NCBI GenBank assembly: GCA_022605955.1
Contig: JAKCOZ010000258.1
Coordinates: 275,122 to 339,121, forward strand
Direction: 5' to 3'
DNA: 64,000 nt
Source: Rallus limicola
Taxonomy: Eukaryota; Chordata; Aves; Gruiformes; Rallidae
The position numbers and the translations under genes are program-made. The notes below the pieces were generated by a model that was not told where the DNA came from, ran no database searches, and saw only the letters and a list, made by a program, of their open reading frames with translations. Below are positions 49,761 to 61,640 of the stretch, in pieces. Numbering within the stretch: the stretch's first letter is position 1; each line of letters starts with the position of its first letter.

Positions 49761-51938
49761 ATGCCTTTCAGGCCTAGCTTCTTTTCTTTGGGAGTTATTG
49801 CTGGACGTTTAGCATGTTTTGAACTGCAGTCTGCTAGGGCCGAGAAAAGCACCGTAGGAGGTTCCAGGCATGTTCCCTCTTTCCAGGCAAAGGAAAAGGC
49901 TGAGAGCCAAAGTGACAGGGTCTGCTCGTGTGTCCTGTTAGGAGGTTTCAGACAAGCTATGCCTTTCAGGCCTCGCTTCTTTACTTTGGGAGTTATTGCT
50001 GGACGTTTAGCATGTTGTGACCTGCAGTCTGCTAGGGCCGAGAAAAGCACCGTAGGAGGTTCCAGGCATGTTCCCTCTTTCCAGGCAAAGGAAAAGGCTG
50101 AGAGCCAAAGTGACAGGGTCTGCTCGTGTGTCCTGTTAGGAGGTTTCAGACGAGCTATGCCTTTCAGGCCTAGCTTCTTTACTTTGGGAGTTATTGCTGG
50201 ACGTTTAGCATGTTTTGAACTGCAGTCTGCTAGGGCCGAGAAAAGCACCGTAGGAGGTTCCAGGCATGTTCCCTCTTTCCAGGCAAAGGAAAAGGCTGAG
50301 AGCCAAAGTGACAGGGTCTGCTCGTGTGTCCTGTTAGGAGGTTTTAGACAAGCGATGCCTTTCAGGCCTGGCTTCTTTACTTTGGGAGTTATTGCTGGAC
50401 GTTTAGCATGTTTTGAACTGCAGTCTGCTAGGGCCGAGAAAAGCACCGTAGGAGGTTCCAGGCATGTTCCCTCTTTCCAGGCAAAGGAAAAGGCTGAGAG
50501 CCAAAGTGACAGGGTCTGCTCGTTTGTCCTGTTAGGAGGTTTCAGACAAGCTATGCCTTTCAGGCCTAGCTTCTTTACTTTGGGAGTTATTGCTGGACGT
50601 TTAGCATGTTTTGAACTGCAGTCTGCTAGGGCCGAGAAAAGCACCGTAGGAGGTTCCAGGCATGTTCCCTCTTTCCAGGCAAAGGAAAAGGCTGAGAGTC
50701 AAAGTGACAGGGTCTGCTCGTGTGTCCTGTTAGGAGGTTTCAGACAAGCTATGCCTTTCAGGCCTAGCTTCTTTTCTTTGGGAGTTATTGCTGGACGTTT
50801 AGCATGTTTTGAACTGCAGTCTGCTAGGGCCGAGAAAAGCACCGTAGGAGGTTCCAGGCATGTTCCCTCTTTCCAGGCAAAGGAAAAGGCTGAGAGCCAA
50901 AGTGACAGGGTCTGCTCGTGTGTCCTGTTAGGAGGTTTCAGACAAGCTATGCGTTTCAGGCCTAGCTTCTTTATTTTGGGAGTTATTGCTGGACGTTTAG
51001 CATGTTTTGAACTGCAGTCTGCTAGGGCCGAGAAAAGCACCGTAGGAGGTTCCAGGCATGTTCCCTCTTTCCAGGCAAAGGAAAAGGCTGAGAGTCAAAG
51101 TGACAGGGTCTGCTCGTGTGTCCTGTTAGGAGGTTTCAGACAAGCTATGCCTTTCAGGCCTAGCTTCTTTACTTTGGGAGTTATTGCTGGACGTTTAGCA
51201 TGTTTTGAACTGCAGTCTGCTAGGGCCGAGAAAAGCACCGTAGGAGGTTCCAGGCATGTTCCCTCTTTCCAGGCAAAGGAAAAGGCTGAGAGCCAAAGTG
51301 ACAGGGTCTGCTCGTGTGTCCTGTTAGGAGGTTTCAGACAAGCTATGCCTTTCAGGCCTCGCTTCTTTACTTTGGGAGTTATTGCTGGACGTTTAGCATG
51401 TTTTGAACTGCAGTCTGCTAGGGCCGAGAAAAGCACCGTAGGAGGTTCCAGGCATGTCCCCTCTTTCCAGGCAAAGGAAAAGGCTGAGAGCCAAAGTGAC
51501 AGGGTCTGCTCGTGTGTCCTGTTAGGAGGTTTCAGACAAGCTATGCCTTTCAGGCCTAGCTTCTTTACTTTGGGAGTTATTGCTGGACGTTTAGCATGTT
51601 TTGAACTGCAGTCTGCTAGGGCCGAGAAAAGCACCGTAGGAGGTTCCAGGCATGTTCCCTCTTTCCAGGCAAAGGAAAAGGCTGAGAGCCAAAGTGACAG
51701 GGTCTGCTTGTGTGTCCTGTTAGGAGGTTTCAGACAAGCTATGCCTTTCAGGCCTAGCTTCTTTACTTTGGGAGTTATTGCTGGACGTTTAGCATGTTTT
51801 GAACTGCAGTCTGCTAGGGCCGAGAAAAGCACCGTAGGAGGTTCCAGGCATGTTCCCTCTTTCCAGGCAAAGGAAAAGGCTGAGAGTCAAAGTGACAGGG
51901 TCTGCTCGTGTGTCCTGTTAGGAGGTTTCAGACAAGCT
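49761..51938 (+). repeat. Family C 11-mer, copy 1 (2,178 bp)
   Basis: Order is U RD S G-F S-t U B-t S R S S-t. The first five monomers repeat the pentamer at 48771-49760. The rare AAGCGATGCC (T198G, near 50354) precedes the G monomer and recurs at the equivalent place in the next 11-mer. The B monomer (ATGCGTTTC with CTTTATTTTG) makes its first appearance here. Confidence 0.87.
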
Positions 51939-54116
51939 ATGCCTTTCAGGCCTAGCTTCTTTTCTTTGGGAGTTATTGCTGGACGTTTAGCATGTTTTGA
52001 ACTGCAGTCTGCTAGGGCCGAGAAAAGCACCGTAGGAGGTTCCAGGCATGTTCCCTCTTTCCAGGCAAAGGAAAAGGCTGAGAGCCAAAGTGACAGGGGC
52101 TGCTCGTGTGTCCTGTTAGGAGGTTTCAGACAAGCTATGCCTTTCAGGCCTCGCTTCTTTACTTTGGGAGTTATTGCTGGACGTTTAGCATGTTGTGACC
52201 TGCAGTCTGCTAGGGCTGAGAAAAGCACCGTAGGAGGTTCCAGGCATGTTCCCTCTTTCCAGGCAAAGGAAAAGGCTGAGAGCCAAAGTGACAGGGTCTG
52301 CTCGTGTGTCCTGTTAGGAGGTTTCAGACGAGCTATGCCTTTCAGGCCTAGCTTCTTTACTTTGGGAGTTATTGCTGGACGTTTAGCATGTTTTGAACTG
52401 CAGTCTGCTAGGGCTGAGAAAAGCACCGTAGGAGGTTCCAGGCATGTTCCCTCTTTCCAGGCAAAGGAAAAGGCTGAGAGCCAAAGTGACAGGGTCTGCT
52501 CGTGTGTCCTGTTAGGAGGTTTTAGACAAGCGATGCCTTTCAGGCCTGGCTTCTTTACTTTGGGAGTTATTGCTGGACGTTTAGCATGTTTTGAACTGCA
52601 GTCTGCTAGGGCCGAGAAAAGCACCGTAGGAGGTTCCAGGCATGTTCCCTCTTTCCAGGCAAAGGAAAAGGCTGAGAGCCAAAGTGACAGGGTCTGCTCG
52701 TTTGTCCTGTTAGGAGGTTTCAGACAAGCTATGCCTTTCAGGCCTAGCTTCTTTACTTTGGGAGTTATTGCTGGACGTTTAGCATGTTTTGAACTGCAGT
52801 CTGCTAGGGCCGAGAAAAGCACCGTAGGAGGTTCCAGGCATGTTCCCTCTTTCCAGGCAAAGGAAAAGGCTGAGAGTCAAAGTGACAGGGTCTGCTCGTG
52901 TGTCCTGTTAGGAGGTTTCAGACAAGCTATGCCTTTCAGGCCTAGCTTCTTTTCTTTGGGAGTTATTGCTGGACGTTTAGCATGTTTTGAACTGCAGTCT
53001 GCTAGGGCCGAGAAAAGCACCGTAGGAGGTTCCAGGCATGTTCCCTCTTTCCAGGCAAAGGAAAAGGCTGAGAGCCAAAGTGACAGGGTCTGCTCGTGTG
53101 TCCTGTTAGGAGGTTTCAGACAAGCTATGCGTTTCAGGCCTAGCTTCTTTATTTTGGGAGTTATTGCTGGACGTTTAGCATGTTTTGAACTGCAGTCTGC
53201 TAGGGCCGAGAAAAGCACCGTAGGAGGTTCCAGGCATGTTCCCTCTTTCCAGGCAAAGGAAAAGGCTGAGAGCCAAAGTGACAGGGTCTGCTCGTGTGTC
53301 CTGTTAGGAGGTTTCAGACAAGCTATGCCTTTCAGGCCTAGCTTCTTTACTTTGGGAGTTATTGCTGGACGTTTAGCATGTTTTGAACTGCAGTCTGCTA
53401 GGGCCGAGAAAAGCACCGTAGGAGGTTCCAGGCATGTTCCCTCTTTCCAGGCAAAGGAAAAGGCTGAGAGCCAAAGTGACAGGGTCTGCTCGTGTGTCCT
53501 GTTAGGAGGTTTCAGACAAGCTATGCCTTTCAGGCCTCGCTTCTTTACTTTGGGAGTTATTGCTGGACGTTTAGCATGTTTTGAACTGCAGTCTGCTAGG
53601 GCCGAGAAAAGCACCGTAGGAGGTTCCAGGCATGTTCCCTCTTTCCAGGCAAAGGAAAAGGCTGAGAGCCAAAGTGACAGGGTCTGCTCGTGTGTCCTGT
53701 TAGGAGGTTTCAGACAAGCTATGCCTTTCAGGCCTAGCTTCTTTACTTTGGGAGTTATTGCTGGACGTTTAGCATGTTTTGAACTGCAGTCTGCTAGGGC
53801 CGAGAAAAGCACCGTAGGAGGTTCCAGGCATGTTCCCTCTTTCCAGGCAAAGGAAAAGGCTGAGAGCCAAAGTGACAGGGTCTGCTCGTGTGTCCTGTTA
53901 GGAGGTTTCAGACAAGCTATGCCTTTCAGGCCTAGCTTCTTTACTTTGGGAGTTATTGCTGGACGTTTAGCATGTTTTGAACTGCAGTCTGCTAGGGCCG
54001 AGAAAAGCACCGTAGGAGGTTCCAGGCATGTTCCCTCTTTCCAGGCAAAGGAAAAGGCTGAGAGCCAAAGTGACAGGGTCTGCTCGTGTGTCCTGTTAGG
54101 AGGTTTCAGACAAGCT
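51939..54116 (+). repeat. Family C 11-mer, tandem copy 2 (2,178 bp)
   Basis: Order is U RDh S G-F S-t U B S R S S, matching 49761-51938 monomer for monomer, including AAGCGATGCC near 52532. Differences include GGGGCTGC near 52098, C81T in the second and third monomers, and absence of the t mark on the B and last monomers. Confidence 0.87.
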
Positions 54117-55502
54117 ATGCCTTTCAGGCCTCGCTTCTTTACTTTGGGAGTTATTGCTGGACGTTTAGCATGTTGTGACCTGCAGTCTGCTAGGGCTGAG
54201 AAAAGCACCGTAGGAGGTTCCAGGCATGTTCCCTCTTTCCAGGCAAAGGAAAAGGCTGAGAGCCAAAGTGACAGGGTCTGCTCGTGTGTCCTGTTAGGAG
54301 GTTTCAGACAAGCTATGCCTTTCAGGCCTCGCTTCTTTACTTTGGGAGTTATTGCTGGACGTTTAGCATGTTGTGACCTGCAGTCTGCTAGGGCTGAGAA
54401 AAGCACCGTAGGAGGTTCCAGGCATGTTCCCTCTTTCCAGGCAAAGGAAAAGGCTGAGAGCCAAAGTGACAGGTTCTGCTCGTGTGTCCTGTTAGGAGGT
54501 TTCAGACGAGCTATGCCTTTCAGGCCTAGCTTCTTTACTTTGGGAGTTATTGCTGGACGTTTAGCATGTTTTGAACTGCAGTCTGCTAGGGCCGAGAAAA
54601 GCACCGTAGGAGGTTCCAGGCATGTTCCCTCTTTCCAGGCAAAGGAAAAGGCTGAGAGCCAAAGTGACAGGGTCTGCTCGTGTGTCCTGTTAGGAGGTTT
54701 TAGACAAGCTATGCCTTTCAGGCCTGGCTTCTTTACTTTGGGAGTTATTGCTGGACGTTTAGCATGTTTTGAACTGCAGTCTGCTAGGGCCGAGAAAAGC
54801 ACCGTAGGAGGTTCCAGGCATGTTCCCTCTTTCCAGGCAAAGGAAAAGGCTGAGAGCCAAAGTGACAGGGTCTGCTCGTTTGTCCTGTTAGGAGGTTTCA
54901 GACAAGCTATGCCTTTCAGGCCTAGCTTCTTTACTTTGGGAGTTATTGCTGGACGTTTAGCATGTTTTGAACTGCAGTCTGCTAGGGCCGAGAAAAGCAC
55001 CGTAGGAGGTTCCAGGCATGTTCCCTCTTTCCAGGCAAAGGAAAAGGCTGAGAGTCAAAGTGACAGGGTCTGCTCGTGTGTCCTGTTAGGAGGTTTCAGA
55101 CAAGCTATGCCTTTCAGGCCTAGCTTCTTTTCTTTGGGAGTTATTGCTGGACGTTTAGCATGTTTTGAACTGCAGTCTGCTAGGGCCGAGAAAAGCACCG
55201 TAGGAGGTTCCAGGCATGTTCCCTCTTTCCAGGCAAAGGAAAAGGCTGAGAGCCAAAGTGACAGGGTCTGCTCGTGTGTCCTGTTAGGAGGTTTCAGACA
55301 AGCTATGCCTTTCAGGCCTCGCTTCTTTACTTTGGGAGTTATTGCTGGACGTTTAGCATGTTGTGACCTGCAGTCTGCTAGGGCTGAGAAAAGCACCGTA
55401 GGAGGTTCCAGGCATGTTCCCTCTTTCAAGGCAAAGGAAAAGGCTGAGAGCCAAAGTGACAGGGTCTGCTCGTGTGTCCTGTTAGGAGGTTTCAGACGAG
55501 CT
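52929..55502 (+). repeat. Family C 13-mer, copy 1 (2,574 bp)
   Basis: Monomers 267-279 read U B S R S S RDh RDh S G-F S-t U RDh. The eighth carries CAGGTTCTG (G160T, near 54474) and the last TTTCAAGGC (C124A, near 55429). The same thirteen in the same order, with both marks, recur at 58473-61046, 28 monomers (5,544 bp) away. Overlaps the end of the preceding 11-mer. Confidence 0.87.
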
Positions 55503-56492
55503 ATGCCTTTCAGGCCTAGCTTCTTTACTTTGGGAGTTATTGCTGGACGTTTAGCATGTTTTGAACTGCAGTCTGCTAGGGCCGAGAAAAGCACCGTAGG
55601 AGGTTCCAGGCATGTTCCCTCTTTCCAGGCAAAGGAAAAGGCTGAGAGCCAAAGTGACAGGGTCTGCTCGTGTGTCCTGTTAGGAGGTTTCAGACAAGCT
55701 ATGCCTTTCAGGCCTCGCTTCTTTACTTTGGGAGTTATTGCTGGACGTTTAGCATGTTGTGACCTGCAGTCTGCTAGGGCTGAGAAAAGCACCGTAGGAG
55801 GTTCCAGGCATGTTCCCTCTTTCCAGGCAAAGGAAAAGGCTGAGAGCCAAAGTGACAGGGTCTGCTCGTGTGTCCTGTTAGGAGGTTTCAGACGAGCTAT
55901 GCCTTTCAGGCCTAGCTTCTTTACTTTGGGAGTTATTGCTGGACGTTTAGCATGTTTTGAACTGCAGTCTGCTAGGGCCGAGAAAAGCACCGTAGGAGGT
56001 TCCAGGCATGTTCCCTCTTTCCAGGCAAAGGAAAAGGCTGAGAGCCAAAGTGACAGGGTCTGCTCGTGTGTCCTGTTAGGAGGTTTCAGACAAGCTATGC
56101 CTTTCAGGCCTGGCTTCTTTACTTTGGGAGTTATTGCTGGACGTTTAGCATGTTTTGAACTGCAGTCTGCTAGGGCCGAGAAAAGCACCGTAGGAGGTTC
56201 CAGGCATGTTCCCTCTTTCCAGGCAAAGGAAAATGCTGAGAGCCAAAGTGACAGGGTCTGCTCGTTTGTCCTGTTAGGAGGTTTCAGACAAGCTATGCCT
56301 TTCAGGCCTAGCTTCTTTACTTTGGGAGTTATTGCTGGACGTTTAGCATGTTTTGAACTGCAGTCTGCTAGGGCCGAGAAAAGCACCGTAGGAGGTTCCA
56401 GGCATGTTCCCTCTTTCCAGGCAAAGGAAAAGGCTGAGAGTCAAAGTGACAGGGTCTGCTCGTGTGTCCTGTTAGGAGGTTTCAGACAAGCT
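55107..56492 (+). repeat. Expanded pentamer (7 monomers)
   Basis: Order is U RDh S RDh S G-F S-t, the family C pentamer with its RDh-S pair duplicated. The two RDh copies differ: the first has TTTCAAGGC, the second does not. The G monomer has a private AAAATGCTG (near 56234). Confidence 0.8.
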
Positions 56493-58472
56493 ATGCCTTT
56501 CAGGCCTAGCTTCTTTTCTTTGGGAGTTATTGCTGGACGTTTAGCATGTTTTGAACTGCAGTCTGCTAGGGCCGAGAAAAGCACCGTAGGAGGTTCCAGG
56601 CATGTTCCCTCTTTCCAGGCAAAGGAAAAGGCTGAGAGCCAAAGTGACAGGGTCTGCTCGTGTGTCCTGTTAGGAGGTTTCAGACAAGCTATGCCTTTCA
56701 GGCCTAGCTTCTTTACTTTGGGAGTTATTGCTGGACGTTTAGCATGTTTTGAACTGCAGTCTGCTAGGGCCGAGAAAAGCACCGTAGGAGGTTCCAGGCA
56801 TGTTCCCTCTTTCCAGGCAAAGGAAAAGGCTGAGAGCCAAAGTGACAGGGTCTGCTCGTGTGTCCTGTTAGGAGGTTTCAGACAAGCTATGCCTTTCAGG
56901 CCTAGCTTCTTTACTTTGGGAGTTATTGCTGGACGTTTAGCATGTTTTGAACTGCAGTCTGCTAGGGCCGAGAAAAGCACCGTAGGAGGTTCCAGGCATG
57001 TTCCCTCTTTCCAGGCAAAGGAAAAGGCTGAGAGCCAAAGTGACAGGGTCTGCTCGTGTGTCCTGTTAGGAGGTTTCAGACAAGCTATGCCTTTCAGTCC
57101 TAGCTTCTTTACTTTGGGAGTTATTCCTGGACGTTTAGCATGTTGTGACCTGCAGTCTGCTAGGGCCGAGAAAAGCACCGTAGGAGGTTCCAGGCATGTC
57201 CCCTCTTTCCAGGCAAAGGAAAAGGCTGAGAGCCAAAGTGACAGGGTCTGCTCGTGTGTCCTGTTAGGAGGTTTCAGACGAGCTATGCCTTTCAGGCCTA
57301 GCTTCTTTACTTTGGGAGTTATTGCTGGACGTTTAGCATGTTGTGACCTGCAGTCTGCTAGGGCCGAGAAAAGCACCGTAGGAGGTTCCAGGCATGTTCC
57401 CTCTTTCCAGGCAAAGGAAAAGGCTGAGAGCCAAAGTGACAGGGTCTGCTCGTGTGTCCTGTTAGGAGGTTTCAGACAAGCTATGCCTTTCAGGCCTAGC
57501 TTCTTTACTTTGGGAGTTATTGCTGGACGTTTAGCATGTTTTGAACTGCAGTCTGCTAGGGCCGAGAAAAGCACCGTAGGAGGTTCCAGGCATGTTCCCT
57601 CTTTCCAGGCAAAGGAAAAGGCTGAGAGCCAAAGTGACAGGGTCTGCTCGTGTGTCCTGTTAGGAGGTTTCAGACAAGCTATGCCTTTCAGGCCTAGCTT
57701 CTTTACTTTGGGAGTTATTGCTGGACGTTTAGCATGTTTTGAACTGCAGTCTGCTAGGGCCGAGAAAAGCACCGTAGGAGGTTCCAGGCATGTTCCCTCT
57801 TTCCAGGCAAAGGAAAAGGCTGAGAGTCAAAGTGACAGGGTCTGCTCGTGTGTCCTGTTAGGAGGTTTCAGACAAGCTATGCCTTTCAGGCCTAGCTTCT
57901 TTTCTTTGGGAGTTATTGCTGGACGTTTAGCATGTTTTGAACTGCAGTCTGCTAGGGCCGAGAAAAGCACCGTAGGAGGTTCCAGGCATGTTCCCTCTTT
58001 CCAGGCAAAGGAAAAGGCTGAGAGCCAAAGTGACAGGGTCTGCTCGTGTGTCCTGTTAGGAGGTTTCAGACAAGCTATGCGTTTCAGGCCTAGCTTCTTT
58101 ATTTTGGGAGTTATTGCTGGACGTTTAGCATGTTTTGAACTGCAGTCTGCTAGGGCCGAGAAAAGCACCGTAGGAGGTTCCAGGCATGTTCCCTCTTTCC
58201 AGGCAAAGGAAAAGGCTGAGAGCCAAAGTGACAGGGTCTGCTCGTGTGTCCTGTTAGGAGGTTTCAGACAAGCTATGCCTTTCAGGCCTAGCTTCTTTAC
58301 TTTGGGAGTTATTGCTGGACGTTTAGCATGTTTTGAACTGCAGTCTGCTAGGGCCGAGAAAAGCACCGTAGGAGGTTCCAGGCATGTTCCCTCTTTCCAG
58401 GCAAAGGAAAAGGCTGAGAGTCAAAGTGACAGGGTCTGCTCGTGTGTCCTGTTAGGAGGTTTCAGACAAGCT
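56493..58472 (+). repeat. Mixed family C stretch with transferred P-D pair
   Basis: Order is U S S, a P monomer with ATTCCTGG and CATGTCCCC, D S S-t U B S-t. The P-D pair and its flanks (56691-57482) match 40455-41246. The U-B start of the 13-mer also appears here at 57879. Confidence 0.75.
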
Positions 58473-61046
58473 ATGCCTTTCAGGCCTAGCTTCTTTTCTT
58501 TGGGAGTTATTGCTGGACGTTTAGCATGTTTTGAACTGCAGTCTGCTAGGGCCGAGAAAAGCACCGTAGGAGGTTCCAGGCATGTTCCCTCTTTCCAGGC
58601 AAAGGAAAAGGCTGAGAGCCAAAGTGACAGGGTCTGCTCGTGTGTCCTGTTAGGAGGTTTCAGACAAGCTATGCGTTTCAGGCCTAGCTTCTTTATTTTG
58701 GGAGTTATTGCTGGACGTTTAGCATGTTTTGAACTGCAGTCTGCTAGGGCCGAGAAAAGCACCGTAGGAGGTTCCAGGCATGTTCCCTCTTTCCAGGCAA
58801 AGGAAAAGGCTGAGAGTCAAAGTGACAGGGTCTGCTCGTGTGTCCTGTTAGGAGGTTTCAGACAAGCTATGCCTTTCAGGCCTAGCTTCTTTACTTTGGG
58901 AGTTATTGCTGGACGTTTAGCATGTTTTGAACTGCAGTCTGCTAGGGCCGAGAAAAGCACCGTAGGAGGTTCCAGGCATGTTCCCTCTTTCCAGGCAAAG
59001 GAAAAGGCTGAGAGCCAAAGTGACAGGGTCTGCTCGTGTGTCCTGTTAGGAGGTTTCAGACAAGCTATGCCTTTCAGGCCTCGCTTCTTTACTTTGGGAG
59101 TTATTGCTGGACGTTTAGCATGTTTTGAACTGCAGTCTGCTAGGGCCGAGAAAAGCACCGTAGGAGGTTCCAGGCATGTTCCCTCTTTCCAGGCAAAGGA
59201 AAAGGCTGAGAGCCAAAGTGACAGGGTCTGCTCGTGTGTCCTGTTAGGAGGTTTCAGACAAGCTATGCCTTTCAGGCCTAGCTTCTTTACTTTGGGAGTT
59301 ATTGCTGGACGTTTAGCATGTTTTGAACTGCAGTCTGCTAGGGCCGAGAAAAGCACCGTAGGAGGTTCCAGGCATGTTCCCTCTTTCCAGGCAAAGGAAA
59401 AGGCTGAGAGCCAAAGTGACAGGGTCTGCTCGTGTGTCCTGTTAGGAGGTTTCAGACAAGCTATGCCTTTCAGGCCTAGCTTCTTTACTTTGGGAGTTAT
59501 TGCTGGACGTTTAGCATGTTTTGAACTGCAGTCTGCTAGGGCCGAGAAAAGCACCGTAGGAGGTTCCAGGCATGTTCCCTCTTTCCAGGCAAAGGAAAAG
59601 GCTGAGAGCCAAAGTGACAGGGTCTGCTCGTGTGTCCTGTTAGGAGGTTTCAGACAAGCTATGCCTTTCAGGCCTCGCTTCTTTACTTTGGGAGTTATTG
59701 CTGGACGTTTAGCATGTTGTGACCTGCAGTCTGCTAGGGCTGAGAAAAGCACCGTAGGAGGTTCCAGGCATGTTCCCTCTTTCCAGGCAAAGGAAAAGGC
59801 TGAGAGCCAAAGTGACAGGGTCTGCTCGTGTGTCCTGTTAGGAGGTTTCAGACAAGCTATGCCTTTCAGGCCTCGCTTCTTTACTTTGGGAGTTATTGCT
59901 GGACGTTTAGCATGTTGTGACCTGCAGTCTGCTAGGGCTGAGAAAAGCACCGTAGGAGGTTCCAGGCATGTTCCCTCTTTCCAGGCAAAGGAAAAGGCTG
60001 AGAGCCAAAGTGACAGGTTCTGCTCGTGTGTCCTGTTAGGAGGTTTCAGACGAGCTATGCCTTTCAGGCCTAGCTTCTTTACTTTGGGAGTTATTGCTGG
60101 ACGTTTAGCATGTTTTGAACTGCAGTCTGCTAGGGCCGAGAAAAGCACCGTAGGAGGTTCCAGGCATGTTCCCTCTTTCCAGGCAAAGGAAAAGGCTGAG
60201 AGCCAAAGTGACAGGGTCTGCTCGTGTGTCCTGTTAGGAGGTTTTAGACAAGCTATGCCTTTCAGGCCTGGCTTCTTTACTTTGGGAGTTATTGCTGGAC
60301 GTTTAGCATGTTTTGAACTGCAGTCTGCTAGGGCCGAGAAAAGCACCGTAGGAGGTTCCAGGCATGTTCCCTCTTTCCAGGCAAAGGAAAAGGCTGAGAG
60401 CCAAAGTGACAGGGTCTGCTCGTTTGTCCTGTTAGGAGGTTTCAGACAAGCTATGCCTTTCAGGCCTAGCTTCTTTACTTTGGGAGTTATTGCTGGACGT
60501 TTAGCATGTTTTGAACTGCAGTCTGCTAGGGCCGAGAAAAGCACCGTAGGAGGTTCCAGGCATGTTCCCTCTTTCCAGGCAAAGGAAAAGGCTGAGAGTC
60601 AAAGTGACAGGGTCTGCTCGTGTGTCCTGTTAGGAGGTTTCAGACAAGCTATGCCTTTCAGGCCTAGCTTCTTTTCTTTGGGAGTTATTGCTGGACGTTT
60701 AGCATGTTTTGAACTGCAGTCTGCTAGGGCCGAGAAAAGCACCGTAGGAGGTTCCAGGCATGTTCCCTCTTTCCAGGCAAAGGAAAAGGCTGAGAGCCAA
60801 AGTGACAGGGTCTGCTCGTGTGTCCTGTTAGGAGGTTTCAGACAAGCTATGCCTTTCAGGCCTCGCTTCTTTACTTTGGGAGTTATTGCTGGACGTTTAG
60901 CATGTTGTGACCTGCAGTCTGCTAGGGCTGAGAAAAGCACCGTAGGAGGTTCCAGGCATGTTCCCTCTTTCAAGGCAAAGGAAAAGGCTGAGAGCCAAAG
61001 TGACAGGGTCTGCTCGTGTGTCCTGTTAGGAGGTTTCAGACGAGCT
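58473..61046 (+). repeat. Family C 13-mer, copy 2 (2,574 bp)
   Basis: Monomers 295-307 read U B-t S R S S RDh RDh S G-F S-t U RDh, with CAGGTTCTG near 60018 and TTTCAAGGC near 60972. It matches 52929-55502 except for the t mark on B. Its last ten monomers recur again at 61641-63619. Confidence 0.87.
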
Positions 61047-61640
61047 ATGCCTTTCAGGCCTAGCTTCTTTACTTTGGGAGTTATTGCTGGACGTTTAGCA
61101 TGTTGTGACCTGCAGTCTGCTAGGGCTGAGAAAAGCACCGTAGGAGGTTCCAGGCATGTTCCCTCTTTCCAGGCAAAGGAAAAGGCTGAGAGCCAAAGTG
61201 ACAGGTTCTGCTCGTGTGTCCTGTTAGGAGGTTTCAGACGAGCTATGCCTTTCAGGCCTAGCTTCTTTACTTTGGGAGTTATTGCTGGACGTTTAGCATG
61301 TTTTGAACTGCAGTCTGCTAGGGCCGAGAAAAGCACCGTAGGAGGTTCCAGGCATGTTCCCTCTTTCCAGGCAAAGGAAAAGGCTGAGAGCCAAAGTGAC
61401 AGGGTCTGCTCGTGTGTCCTGTTAGGAGGTTTTAGACAAGCTATGCCTTTCAGGCCTGGCTTCTTTACTTTGGGAGTTATTGCTGGACGTTTAGCATGTT
61501 TTGAACTGCAGTCTGCTAGGGCCGAGAAAAGCACCGTAGGAGGTTCCAGGCATGTTCCCTCTTTCCAGGCAAAGGAAAAGGCTGAGAGCCAAAGTGACAG
61601 GGTCTGCTCGTGTGTCCTGTTAGGAGGTTTCAGACAAGCT
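61047..61640 (+). repeat. Three-monomer junction segment
   Basis: Order is Dh with CAGGTTCTG, S, then G without the F mark. The first monomer pairs a consensus left end (CCTAGC) with D, h and G160T marks, so it appears to be a recombinant of an S and an RDh monomer. The G monomer without F leads straight into R, the same junction seen at the right edge of the window. Confidence 0.75.
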
